From positions 1 through 64,000 of the forward strand of contig JABDLD010000064.1 of the NCBI GenBank assembly GCA_013001885.1: DNA of 64,000 nucleotides, read 5' to 3'. This DNA comes from Lysobacterales bacterium (GTDB taxonomy: Bacteria > Pseudomonadota > Gammaproteobacteria > Xanthomonadales > SZUA-36). Each line of letters begins with the position of its first letter. Position 1 is the first letter of the stretch. Positions 51,693-60,379 of this stretch are shown in pieces. The notes below the pieces were generated by a model. It was not told the DNA's origin, made no database searches, and saw only the letters and a program-made list of their open reading frames with translations. The position numbers and the translations under genes are program-made.

Positions 51693-53240
51693 ATGAAGAG
51701 CCTTGCTCTGTTCCGGCCCTTCATCCTGATCTTGCTGCTGCTTGGAGGTTGCGCCAGCCTGCCGGATGATCTGGAACAGGTTCCAAGCCAGGGTAACAGC
51801 AACCCCGAGCAGACTTTCCTCGGCGCTTTCATCGCCGAGAAGGCACCGACGGATAAAACACTATCGGGTGTCGAGTTGCTGAGCGCGTCAGGCGAGGCGT
51901 TTTCATCACGATTTGCCATTGCGGGGTTCGCCGACAAAACGCTGGATATCCAGTACTACCTTTGGAAAGGCGACCTGGCGGGGCAGCTCCTGATGTGGCG
52001 CGTCCTGGAAGCGGCAGACCGCGGCGTGCGGGTACGATTCCTGATCGACGATATTTATCATTCGGGCCGTGACGATGTTTATGCCTTGCTCGACACACAT
52101 CCCCACTTCGAATTGCGTGTGTTCAACCCGATGGCCAATCGCGGACTTGCCCGCAACCTCAATTTCCTGGCCAAGAAACGCCAACTCAACCACCGCATGC
52201 ACAACAAGATTTTTCTGGCCGACAACGCGGTGGCTGTGCTCGGAGGCCGTAACATTGGGAACGACTATTTCGGTGTTGATACCCAGGCCAATTTCTTCGA
52301 CCTTGATGTCCTGACGGTCGGCCAGGGAGCCAGGGAAGCAGGCGCTGCTTTTGATGAGTACTGGAACAGCCGTTACGCGGTACCCATTGCAACGCTTCAT
52401 CGCCAGCAGTATTCGGCAGCAGACTTGCAGGCTTTGCGCCAACAACTGCAGGAATCTTTGCTCGAAAAGGGCGCCTTACCTTTTGTCCTGGCGCTGGAAG
52501 CTGAAGAGAACCTGGAAAACCTGAAGCGCTGGCGGGAAGGACTGCTCTGGACCCGGGCACAGGTCGTGGTCGATCCTTTGGAGCGATTTGAAGGCCAGGG
52601 CGAATCGGCTATCGTGGAATTCGCGTCGGGTCAGATTGAAGACATCGAATCTGAATTCCTTGCTCAATCGGCCTACCTGATCCCTTCGCCACAAGGCCTG
52701 GTATTCATCAAGGACAAGGTCGACCAGGGCGTACGGGTCCGCCTGATGACCAACTCGCTGATGTCCAACAACCACCTCACCGCCCACTCCGGTTATATGA
52801 AGTATCGCAAGGCTCTTTTGCAAGCCGGCGCCGAGCTGCACGAATTGCGTGCTGACGCAGCCATGCGGGAACACTTCAAAGCCAACGATGATGATGAGGA
52901 AATTCCTGCCGGCATCCACACCAAATCGTTTGTCATCGATGGAAACCAGGCGCTGATCGGTTCTTTCAACTTCGATCCCCGTTCGCGCGACCTGAACTCG
53001 GAAATCGGCCTTGTTATTTCCGACCGCGCATTTGCGCAGAAGGTTGTTGCGGAAATGAACAAATATTTTGACCCACAGAACAGCTACCGGCTATACCTGA
53101 ACGAGAACGGCAAACTTCGCTGGGAACTGCAAAACCCGGACGGCAGCATCACAATCCATAAACACGACCCAGGAGCATCCATTTGGAAACGGATGGGCGC
53201 CCGCATTCTATCGTGGCTGCCTATTGAGCAGGAGTTGTAA
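51693..53240 (+). CDS. Phospholipase D family lipoprotein, cardiolipin synthase ClsC-like
   Basis: A 515-aa protein. The signal ends in the lipobox LLGGC (Cys20). Two HKD motifs are present: His170-x-Lys172 (HNKIFLAD, with GGRNIGNDYF) and His409-x-Lys411 (HTKSFVIDG, with GSFNFDPRS). This matches the ClsC/YmdC group that makes cardiolipin from phosphatidylglycerol and phosphatidylethanolamine. A lipid anchor suggests the periplasmic face. The ATG at 51693 starts the signal peptide. It overlaps metF by 20 bases at the 3' end. Confidence 0.87.
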   Translation: MKSLALFRPFILILLLLGGCASLPDDLEQVPSQGNSNPEQTFLGAFIAEKAPTDKTLSGVELLSASGEAFSSRFAIAGFADKTLDIQYYLWKGDLAGQLLMWRVLEAADRGVRVRFLIDDIYHSGRDDVYALLDTHPHFELRVFNPMANRGLARNLNFLAKKRQLNHRMHNKIFLADNAVAVLGGRNIGNDYFGVDTQANFFDLDVLTVGQGAREAGAAFDEYWNSRYAVPIATLHRQQYSAADLQALRQQLQESLLEKGALPFVLALEAEENLENLKRWREGLLWTRAQVVVDPLERFEGQGESAIVEFASGQIEDIESEFLAQSAYLIPSPQGLVFIKDKVDQGVRVRLMTNSLMSNNHLTAHSGYMKYRKALLQAGAELHELRADAAMREHFKANDDDEEIPAGIHTKSFVIDGNQALIGSFNFDPRSRDLNSEIGLVISDRAFAQKVVAEMNKYFDPQNSYRLYLNENGKLRWELQNPDGSITIHKHDPGASIWKRMGARILSWLPIEQEL

Positions 53241-54063
53241 GCCTCTGCCAGAGCAGGAAGCTTGCGTTGGCCCGGTTGAGTGTATAGACGTGCAATCCGG
53301 GAGCGCCGCCGGCCAGCAACCGCTCACATAATTGGGTTACAACGTCGAGCCCAAAGGCGCGGATCGAGGCGCCGTCATCGCCGTACCCTTCCAGTCGCCG
53401 GCGAATCCATTGGGGAATCTCTGCACCGCACATGTCGGAAAATCGGGCCAGCTGTCGGTAATTCGTAATCGGCATGATGCCGGGAGTAATCGGAATGTCC
53501 ACACCAATTCGGCAGCACTCATCGCGGAATCTGAAATAGCTGTCGGCGTTGTAGAAATACTGGGTGACCGCGCCGTCGGCGCCCGCCTCGACTTTCTGTT
53601 TGAAGTAGAACAATTCGCTCTGGGGCGACTCTGATTCGGGGTGGAATTCCGGATAGCAGGCCACTTCGATATGGAATTGATTTCCGAATTCGCGCCGGAT
53701 GTAGCCGACCAGTTCATTGGCATACTGAAAAGGCCCCGGGCCGGCGAGTCCTTCCGGCCGGTCGCCGCGCAGGACGACCAGGCGATTGATCCCCCGATCC
53801 CGGTAACCTTCCAGAATCCGACGCAGCATGTCTTCGCTTTGCGCCATGCAGGAAATATGCGGCGCTACCGGAACATCGGTTTGCGCCGCCAGTGCTTCCA
53901 CGGCGTCCCGGGTCGCTTCCAGAGTTGAACCGCCCGCGCCGAATGTCACAGAAAGATAGTCCGGTTTCAATGGCGCGAGTTTTTGCCAGGTCGACTCCAG
54001 GATGAGGTTCTGTTCCGCCGTCCGTGGCGGAAAGAACTCAAATGAAATTCGTGGAGTCGCCAA
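53221..54063 (-). CDS. metF: 5,10-methylenetetrahydrofolate reductase MetF
   Basis: A 280-aa FAD-dependent TIM barrel. The N-terminal SFEFFPPRT, VTFGAGGST, and the catalytic Asp/Thr segments VLRGD and GADGAVTQYFYN are present. It reduces methylene-THF to methyl-THF for methionine synthesis. It is the last gene of metK-ahcY-metF, 3 bases after ahcY. No metE or metH is in the window. Confidence 0.95.
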   Translation of the reverse strand: MATPRISFEFFPPRTAEQNLILESTWQKLAPLKPDYLSVTFGAGGSTLEATRDAVEALAAQTDVPVAPHISCMAQSEDMLRRILEGYRDRGINRLVVLRGDRPEGLAGPGPFQYANELVGYIRREFGNQFHIEVACYPEFHPESESPQSELFYFKQKVEAGADGAVTQYFYNADSYFRFRDECCRIGVDIPITPGIMPITNYRQLARFSDMCGAEIPQWIRRRLEGYGDDGASIRAFGLDVVTQLCERLLAGGAPGLHVYTLNRANASFLLWQRLTTPAQ

Positions 54064-54066
54064 GGG

Positions 54067-55497
54067 TCAGTAGCGGTAGTGATCCGGTTTGTACGGACCC
54101 TGTTTTTCCACACCTATGTACTGAGCCTGGACATCCGTCAATTCGGTGAGCTGAGCGCCGATACGGTCCAGGTGCAGAAGCGCCACCTTTTCATCGAGGT
54201 GCTTGGGCAGCACATAGACCTGGTTCTCATAGCGGTCGCCATGGTTCCACAACTCCATCTGCGCCAGTACCTGGTTAGTAAAGGAGTTGGACATCACGAA
54301 ACTGGGATGTCCGGTGGCACAGCCGAGGTTCACCAGGCGGCCTTCAGCCAGCAAAATAATCCGTTTGCCGTCCGGGAAAATGATGTGATCCACCTGGGCC
54401 TTGATGTTATCCCACTCGTACTTCTTCAGGCTGGCAACATCTATTTCATTGTCAAAATGCCCGATGTTGCAGACGATCGCCTGGTGCTTCATGGCGGCCA
54501 TGTGATCGTGCGTGATCACGTGGTAGTTACCGGTCGCGCTTACAAAAATGTCGGCCTTGTCAGCGGCATGTTCCATGGTCACGATGCGAAATCCTTCCAT
54601 CGCAGCCTGCAGTGCGCAAATCGGATCGACTTCAGTGATCCAGACCGTGGCGCCAAGTCCTTTCAGTGACTGGGCACAACCCTTGCCAACGTCGCCGTAA
54701 CCGGCCACGACTGCAATTTTTCCGGCGACCATGACGTCGGTGGCGCGCTTGATGCCGTCGACCAGCGACTCGCGACAGCCGTACAAATTATCGAATTTGG
54801 ACTTGGTGACCGAATCGTTGACATTGATGGCCGGAAACGGCAATTGACCGTCCCGCGCCATCTGGTAAAGGCGTTTCACACCGGTAGTCGTTTCCTCGGT
54901 CACACCCTTGATCTGGGCCAGGGCTTTTGAATACCAGCCCGGCCGCGTTCCGATTCGTTTGCGGATTGAGTTGAACAAGGCCACCTCTTCCTCGCTGGTC
55001 GGGTTGTCCAGGACCGAGAGATCCTCTTCCGCCCTGGCGCCCAGGTACAGCAGCAGCGTTGCATCACCGCCGTCGTCAAGGATCATGTTGGCAAAATCCT
55101 CGTCCTTTTCGCCGGGGCCCCAGTTAAAAATCTGATGCGTGAATTCCCAATAGTCTTCGAGCGACTCGCCCTTGAATGCAAACACCGGGGTGCCGCCGGC
55201 TGCAATGGCGGCTGCGGCATGATCCTGTGTGGAGTAAATGTTGCACGACGCCCAGCGGACATCGGCGCCCAGTTCGGTCAGCGTCTCGATCAGCATGGCC
55301 GTCTGGATCGTCATGTGCAGGCTGCCCGCGATCCGCGTGCCCTTGAGCGGCTTTGAATCGCCATATTCCTCCCGCAGCGCCATCAAACCGGGCATTTCAG
55401 ACTCGGCGATGGCAATTTCCTTGCGCCCAAATTCTGCCTGGTCGATATCGGCAACGAAATAATCGTGTTTCTTCAGTTCTTCAAGTACTGCATTCAT
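54067..55497 (-). CDS. ahcY: Adenosylhomocysteinase AhcY
   Basis: A 476-aa NAD-dependent SAH hydrolase. The NAD loop is [10 protein letters not shown], with [25 protein letters not shown] and the C-terminal KPDHYRY, whose Lys and Tyr reach into the partner subunit. It splits SAH to homocysteine and adenosine, removing the methyltransferase inhibitor. It starts 30 bases after metK; that gap is too short for an SAH riboswitch. Confidence 0.96.
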   Translation of the reverse strand: MNAVLEELKKHDYFVADIDQAEFGRKEIAIAESEMPGLMALREEYGDSKPLKGTRIAGSLHMTIQTAMLIETLTELGADVRWASCNIYSTQDHAAAAIAAGGTPVFAFKGESLEDYWEFTHQIFNWGPGEKDEDFANMILDDGGDATLLLYLGARAEEDLSVLDNPTSEEEVALFNSIRKRIGTRPGWYSKALAQIKGVTEETTTGVKRLYQMARDGQLPFPAINVNDSVTKSKFDNLYGCRESLVDGIKRATDVMVAGKIAVVAGYGDVGKGCAQSLKGLGATVWITEVDPICALQAAMEGFRIVTMEHAADKADIFVSATGNYHVITHDHMAAMKHQAIVCNIGHFDNEIDVASLKKYEWDNIKAQVDHIIFPDGKRIILLAEGRLVNLGCATGHPSFVMSNSFTNQVLAQMELWNHGDRYENQVYVLPKHLDEKVALLHLDRIGAQLTELTDVQAQYIGVEKQGPYKPDHYRY

Positions 55498-55527
55498 GTG
55501 TAATTTCTCCTGGTGGTGGAAGCCTGA

Positions 55528-56691
55528 TCAGAGGCCGGCGGCTGAGCGCAGGTGCTCAACACGGTCGACGGCTTCCCACTTGACGTTCAAATCTTCACGG
55601 CCCATGTGGCCATAGGCGGATAAGGGCTGATAAATCGGTTGGATGAGGTCGAGCATCTTGATGATGCTGTACGGACGGAGATCGAATTCCTGCCGTACAA
55701 TTTGCTCGATCCGCTTGGCAGGAATGTGCTCCGTTCCAAATGTATCGACCGTTACTGAGGTCGGTTCCGCCACGCCAATGGCGTAGGAAACCTGTATTTC
55801 AAGTCGGTCCGCAAGGCCCGCAGCGACGATGTTCTTGGCAACGTAACGGGCGGCGTAGGCAGCCGAGCGATCGACTTTAGACGGGTCTTTTCCGGAAAAA
55901 GCGCCTCCGCCATGGCGCGCCATTCCGCCGTAGGTGTCCACGATGATCTTGCGCCCTGTCAGCCCGGCATCGCCCACCGGCCCACCCACTTCGAAACGGC
56001 CCGTTGGATTGATGTGGTACTTGGTTGCACCATTCAGCCAGCTTGCCGGAAGCACCGGTTTGATGATTTCTTCCATCACCAGCTCGCGCAAATCCGATTG
56101 GCTCGATTCGGCGTTATGCTGGGTTGACAGCACCACGGCATCAATGCCGACCGGCTTGCCGTCTTTGTAGCGAAACGTTACCTGGCTCTTGGCGTCCGGG
56201 CGGAGGTGATAGCGCCCATCCTCCGTCGTGCGGCGAATAACGCTCTGGCGCTTGACCAGTTCGTGGGCGTAGTAGATGGGCGCGGGCATCAGTACATCGG
56301 TCTCGTTGGTGGCGTAACCAAACATCAATCCCTGATCGCCGGCGCCCTGGTCTTCCGGACGCTCCCTGGAGACGCCGAGGTCGATATCCGGCGACTGCTT
56401 GCCGATGATGTTCATTACCGCACAGGTGTGGCCGTCGTAGCCGACTTCCGAGGAATCGTAACCAATATCCACAATGACCTTACGGATCAATTCTTCGAGA
56501 TCAACCCACGCGCTGGTGGTGATCTCGCCGCCAACGATGGCAACACCGGTTTTCACCAGGGTTTCACAGGCTACGTGTGCCTGCGGATCCTGCCGCAATA
56601 TGGCATCAAGAACGGCGTCTGAAATCTGGTCCGCCACCTTGTCAGGATGACCTTCGGACACCGATTCGGATGTAAATAAATAATCACTCAT
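55528..56691 (-). CDS. metK: S-adenosylmethionine synthetase MetK
   Basis: A 387-aa enzyme. ATP and Mg motifs are [13 protein letters not shown] (residues 13-25), [12 protein letters not shown], and [16 protein letters not shown]. It makes SAM from ATP and methionine. The ATG at 56691 gives the standard [15 protein letters not shown] start; the frame extends upstream without homology. It leads the methyl-cycle operon metK-ahcY-metF. Confidence 0.97.
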   Translation of the reverse strand: MSDYLFTSESVSEGHPDKVADQISDAVLDAILRQDPQAHVACETLVKTGVAIVGGEITTSAWVDLEELIRKVIVDIGYDSSEVGYDGHTCAVMNIIGKQSPDIDLGVSRERPEDQGAGDQGLMFGYATNETDVLMPAPIYYAHELVKRQSVIRRTTEDGRYHLRPDAKSQVTFRYKDGKPVGIDAVVLSTQHNAESSQSDLRELVMEEIIKPVLPASWLNGATKYHINPTGRFEVGGPVGDAGLTGRKIIVDTYGGMARHGGGAFSGKDPSKVDRSAAYAARYVAKNIVAAGLADRLEIQVSYAIGVAEPTSVTVDTFGTEHIPAKRIEQIVRQEFDLRPYSIIKMLDLIQPIYQPLSAYGHMGREDLNVKWEAVDRVEHLRSAAGL

Positions 56692-56730
56692 TTGTTGTTC
56701 CTCGCACGTCGGGGCCAGCCCGAATCGAAT

Positions 56731-56766
56731 AATACATCTTTCAATCAAGATATAGAGATATGTATT
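56731..56766. promoter_or_regulatory. AT-rich inverted repeat upstream of metK
   Basis: AATACAT (56731-56737) and ATGTATT (56760-56766) flank an AT-rich segment containing GATATAGAGATATG. It lies in the 202-base gap between metK and nhaB. It may carry the metK promoter and an operator, for example for a SahR-type regulator, but no match to a known operator is clear. Confidence 0.3.
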
Positions 56767-56893
56767 CTATCCAACTTAAACCGACAACGCAAAATTGTCC
56801 CTACAGGAAAGTGATTGTTTTCGGGGCTGGTGCAAAACCACTCCAACCCATTAGAATGACTCGCTATAACTCTCAGGCCTCCCAGGGACATTC

Positions 56894-58396
56894 ATGCCAC
56901 AAACACTCGCCCGATCTTTTCTTGATAATTTTTTGGGTCAGGCTGCCGACTGGTACAAGCTGACTATCGTTCTGTTCCTGGTGCTGAACCCGGTCGTAAT
57001 GATCACGATGGGCACATTCGTCGCCGGCTGGCTGCTGGTACTGGAATTTATTTTCTGCCTGGCGATGGCCCTGAAGTGTTACCCGCTGCAACCGGGTGGC
57101 TTGCTGGCGCTGGAGGCGGTTGTTCTGGGCCTGACTTCCCCCTTAACGGTCTATCACGAGACTGAGGCAAACTTCGCCGTCGTTCTGCTGCTGATCTTTA
57201 TGGTTGCCGGCATTTTTTTCCTGAAGGACCTGTTGCTCTACATCTTTACGAAGTTATTGATCCGGGTGCGCTCCAAGACTGCTCTGTCACTCCTGTTCTC
57301 AATGGTTGCCGCCGTGTTGTCCGCCTTTCTCGATGCGCTGACGGTGACCGCGGTCATCATCACGGTTGCCGCCGGGCTCTACGGTGTGTACCACAAAGTG
57401 ACTTCAGGCAAGGGTTTTGACGATGACCACGACCATGCGGACGACACCGGCATCGGCGCGGAAACCCGGGACGACCTGGAGAAATACCGCTCCTTTCTGC
57501 GCAACCTGATGATGCACGGTGCGGTGGGCACGGCGCTGGGCGGTGTGTGCACCCTGGTCGGCGAACCACAGAACCTGCTGATCGGAGAGCTTGCCGGCTG
57601 GCAGTTCGGCGAGTTTTTTATCCGGATGGCGCCCGTGAGCCTGCCGGTGGTCGTCGTGGGATTGCTGACCTGTGTCGCCGTGGAGAGGTTCAAGATTCTG
57701 GGCTACGGGGCCCAGCTACCGGTCGCCGCGCGACGCATCCTGGAGGAATACGACCGCATCGAGGACGAGAAAAGAACACCGCGACAGACGGCTGCATTGA
57801 TCGTACAGGGTGCCGTCGTGCTGTTCCTGGTGGTCGCCCTTGCCTTTCACTGGGCCGAAGTCGGATTGATCGGGCTTGCCGTCATTGTTCTGGCAACGGC
57901 GTTCACGGGCATCATCGAGGAACATCAACTGGGCCATGCGTTCTCCGAAGCCTTGCCTTTTACCGCCCTGCTGGTGGTGTTTTTTGCGGTGGTCGCCGTT
58001 ATTCACGACCAGCACCTGTTCCAGCCGGTCATCGAGTTCGTCTTTTCACTTGACCAGGAAGCCCAGGTTCCGGTTTTCTTCATGGCCAACGGCGTGCTTT
58101 CAGCGATCTCTGATAATGTCTTCGTGGCGACCGTGTACATCAACGAAGTTCATGCGGCGCTGCAGGCCGGTGAAATTTCGCGTGAACATTTCGATGAACT
58201 CACGGTGGCCATCAACACCGGTACGAATATCCCGTCCGTCGCGACACCGAACGGCCAGGCTGCTTTTCTGTTCCTGCTGACGTCCGCCCTGGCTCCGCTG
58301 ATCCGTCTGAGCTACGGCCGCATGGTGATCCTGGCCCTGCCGTATACGATAACGATGACCATTGGCGGCCTGCTGGCCACGATATACATCCTGTAA
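56894..58396 (+). CDS. nhaB: Na+/H+ antiporter NhaB
   Basis: A 500-aa antiporter with about 12 hydrophobic segments. It matches NhaB in the [15 protein letters not shown] start, the DALTVTAV segment, [10 protein letters not shown], and the C-terminal [20 protein letters not shown] signature. It exports sodium in exchange for protons, consistent with a saline habitat. TTAGAAT at about 56852 is a possible -10. It ends 12 bases from the convergent small gene at 58409. Confidence 0.94.
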   Translation: MPQTLARSFLDNFLGQAADWYKLTIVLFLVLNPVVMITMGTFVAGWLLVLEFIFCLAMALKCYPLQPGGLLALEAVVLGLTSPLTVYHETEANFAVVLLLIFMVAGIFFLKDLLLYIFTKLLIRVRSKTALSLLFSMVAAVLSAFLDALTVTAVIITVAAGLYGVYHKVTSGKGFDDDHDHADDTGIGAETRDDLEKYRSFLRNLMMHGAVGTALGGVCTLVGEPQNLLIGELAGWQFGEFFIRMAPVSLPVVVVGLLTCVAVERFKILGYGAQLPVAARRILEEYDRIEDEKRTPRQTAALIVQGAVVLFLVVALAFHWAEVGLIGLAVIVLATAFTGIIEEHQLGHAFSEALPFTALLVVFFAVVAVIHDQHLFQPVIEFVFSLDQEAQVPVFFMANGVLSAISDNVFVATVYINEVHAALQAGEISREHFDELTVAINTGTNIPSVATPNGQAAFLFLLTSALAPLIRLSYGRMVILALPYTITMTIGGLLATIYIL

Positions 58397-58408
58397 TGTT
58401 AAAAACGG

Positions 58409-58702
58409 CTACCTGAAAATCAGCCAGGAAAGATAGATCACGAGAAAAAACACAATCGGCAGAATAACAACCATGGCTTTTCGGGCGGTTGACACCATCC
58501 GTGCGCTGGTTTCCTGAATTTTTTCAGCCCGGTCATTGAGCCGTTCGGCCCGCTCGAACTGGGTTCGGGCCATTTCAACCTGTTCGCGCTGAAGCTTCCA
58601 CGCTTGCTGCTGGCCTTCCAGCAATTTTTCCTGGTTGTGACTGATTTGCTTCAGCACCTCCAGTATTTCCTGACCCGTGTTCGCTTGAATTTGTTCACTC
58701 AT
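58409..58702 (-). CDS. Small tail-anchored coiled-coil protein, unknown function
   Basis: A 97-aa protein. Residues 8-70 are heptad-rich and charged (EVLKQISHNQEKLLEGQQQ and following), and residues 76-95 form a single C-terminal membrane helix (VVILPIVFFLVIYLSWLIF). It looks like a tail-anchored cytoplasmic coiled coil. Its ATG overlaps the stop of the VOC gene in TAATG, so it is translated with it. I recognise no family. Confidence 0.75.
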   Translation of the reverse strand: MSEQIQANTGQEILEVLKQISHNQEKLLEGQQQAWKLQREQVEMARTQFERAERLNDRAEKIQETSARMVSTARKAMVVILPIVFFLVIYLSWLIFR

Positions 58703-59121
58703 TACCAGATCCCGCTGTTTTCCATGGAAGCCCAGGGCTCCATCGGAGGCAGTGCATCGCCCTGCTGCAGAAGCTCAACGGAAATCCCGTCGGGCGAACG
58801 CACAAAGGCCATGTAGCCGTCGCGGGGCGGACGATTGATCGTGACCCCGCCGTCCATCAGTTTTTGGCACGCCTGATAAATGTTTTCAACCGAGTAGGCC
58901 AGGTGCCCGAAATTGCGGCCGCCACTGTATTCTTCTGGATCCCAGTTGTACGTCAATTCAACCTGGGCATCCTCGTTGCCGGGGGCCGCCAGGAAAATCA
59001 GCGTGAACCGGCCCTGCGGTGCTTCCTTGCGGCGCAATTCGACAAGCCCCAGGTGATTGCAGTAAAAATCCAGTGATTCCTCAAGGTCGGTGACTCTGAC
59101 CATGGTGTGCAGGTATTTCAT
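58702..59121 (-). CDS. Glyoxalase I-like VOC protein
   Basis: A 139-aa VOC protein resembling lactoylglutathione lyase: [26 protein letters not shown], then [23 protein letters not shown], and [11 protein letters not shown]. Candidate metal ligands are His6, the Glu of ELTYN, the His of GHLAY and the Glu of VELL, all in the GloA pattern. The ATG at 59121 is preferred over an upstream in-frame start because homology begins there. Methylglyoxal detoxification is likely but not certain. Confidence 0.8.
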   Translation of the reverse strand: MKYLHTMVRVTDLEESLDFYCNHLGLVELRRKEAPQGRFTLIFLAAPGNEDAQVELTYNWDPEEYSGGRNFGHLAYSVENIYQACQKLMDGGVTINRPPRDGYMAFVRSPDGISVELLQQGDALPPMEPWASMENSGIW

Positions 59122-59171
59122 CGAGCGCCTCCGGGAGTTACGATGGTTCAAACACTAACATTATCCATGCC

Positions 59172-59579
59172 ATGAACAACACAAATCAAAGCCCCCGGAT
59201 CAAATTGGCCAGGGAAGCAGCGGTACTGCAGCTTAAACTCCTTGCGGACGGTATACGCGACGCCATGCTGATCCCGATATCCCTGCTGGCCGCGCTGATC
59301 GGCCTGGTCGAAGGCGGCAAGGATTGCGACGAAAAATTCCGGAGGGTGATCAAGCTGGGCCGACGCAGCGAACGCTGGATCAACCTGTTCGGGCAGCAAC
59401 CCCCTATTGGGGCTTCGCACCCGGCAGGCTCGATGGACACCATCCTCAACCAGGTCGAGGCTGTTGTCATGGAGCAGTACAAAAAAGGACGGACGGCGGC
59501 AGAAACCCGGGTAGCCGTGAGGGAAGCGATGAAGAACGATTCACCGGAAAATTCCGGCGAACCGGTCGATAAGGGTTGA
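59172..59579 (+). CDS. Hypothetical protein with one membrane helix
   Basis: A 135-aa protein. Residues 14-47 are hydrophobic with a membrane-length segment (MLIPISLLAALIGLVEGG). A cytosolic tail with KLGRRSERWINLFG and a helical MDTILNQVEAVVMEQYKKG segment follows. I recognise no family. It lies 50 bases from the divergent VOC gene, and its stop is one base from the stop of the convergent CBS gene. Confidence 0.75.
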   Translation: MNNTNQSPRIKLAREAAVLQLKLLADGIRDAMLIPISLLAALIGLVEGGKDCDEKFRRVIKLGRRSERWINLFGQQPPIGASHPAGSMDTILNQVEAVVMEQYKKGRTAAETRVAVREAMKNDSPENSGEPVDKG

Positions 59580-59580
59580 G

Positions 59581-60015
59581 TTAGTAATTACCGGAAATAT
59601 AGCTGGAAAGTTGTTCAACCTCCGCTTCTTTTTCCTGCAGCATGTGTTTTACCAGGTCGCCGAGAGAAACGATGCCCACCATTTTTGCGCTTTCGGTGAC
59701 GACCAGGTGCCGGCAGCGGCGTTCCGTCATGGTCTCCATGGCGTCACGGGTCGCTGTCGAGGGTTCGACCGTAATGAGCGGCGAAGACATGACATCTGAA
59801 ATAACGGTATCCACCGAGGAACGGCCCTGTAGAGAGATTTTTCTCAGGTAGTCTCGCTCCGTGAATATGCCGGCGGGGATATCGCCATCCTGAATAACTA
59901 TGGCGCCCACGTTTGCCTCTGACATCGTGCCGATAGCGTCCCGAACAGATGCCGAACCCGATATCGTCAAAACTTCGCTGCCCTTGCTGTTCAGAATATC
60001 CTGGATTATTGACAT
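59581..60015 (-). CDS. CBS domain pair protein
   Basis: A 144-aa protein made of two CBS modules (about 8-58 and 70-130), with SVRDAIGTMSEANVGAIVIQDG, GIFTERDYLRKI and MVGIVSLGDLVKHML. It should bind adenine nucleotides as a dimer. No enzymatic domain is attached; the partner is unknown. Confidence 0.88.
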   Translation of the reverse strand: MSIIQDILNSKGSEVLTISGSASVRDAIGTMSEANVGAIVIQDGDIPAGIFTERDYLRKISLQGRSSVDTVISDVMSSPLITVEPSTATRDAMETMTERRCRHLVVTESAKMVGIVSLGDLVKHMLQEKEAEVEQLSSYISGNY

Positions 60016-60060
60016 ATTTATTCCCTGCTGTTGTTTCAGTTCATTATAAGAGCGAAATTT

Positions 60061-60369
60061 CTAATCTTCATCCCGCCGGGACACCACAGTATACTCGGCA
60101 TCGATGATGTCCCCATTGCTGTCGCCCGGTTCGGATGCACGACCTCGCCTGTCTGCCTGCCCGGACCCGGATGCGGCGCCGCCAAATTTCCTTTGAAGCC
60201 ACCAAACACGCAGTGAAAATGCCAGCCAGGCGATCAGACCGAGCCCGGCCACCAGGGCGAGCACGATCAGGCCAAAGAAGAACGCTCCTGCCAGCACCAG
60301 AACGCCCAGGACCGCAGCCAGAAGGCGCGACACAGGGTTCATGGGGGGCGGAGAAATGTAATGCGGCAT
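60061..60369 (-). CDS. Small membrane protein, unknown function
   Basis: A 102-aa protein with two hydrophobic segments (about 14-32 and 35-55), followed by WWLQRKFGG and a polar tail ending in IDAEYTVVSRRDED. The IDAEYxVV ending recurs in small proteobacterial inner membrane proteins; no function is known to me. The ATG at 60369 (MPHYISPPP) is preceded by AGGA; it overlaps the end of the SLC13 gene (stop at 60380) only if a longer start is used. Confidence 0.7.
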   Translation of the reverse strand: MPHYISPPPMNPVSRLLAAVLGVLVLAGAFFFGLIVLALVAGLGLIAWLAFSLRVWWLQRKFGGAASGSGQADRRGRASEPGDSNGDIIDAEYTVVSRRDED

Positions 60370-60379
60370 TCGATTCGTC

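Noticed and set aside
55498-55527. An SAH riboswitch before ahcY
   Set aside because: The gap between metK and ahcY is only 30 bases, too short for the known fold.
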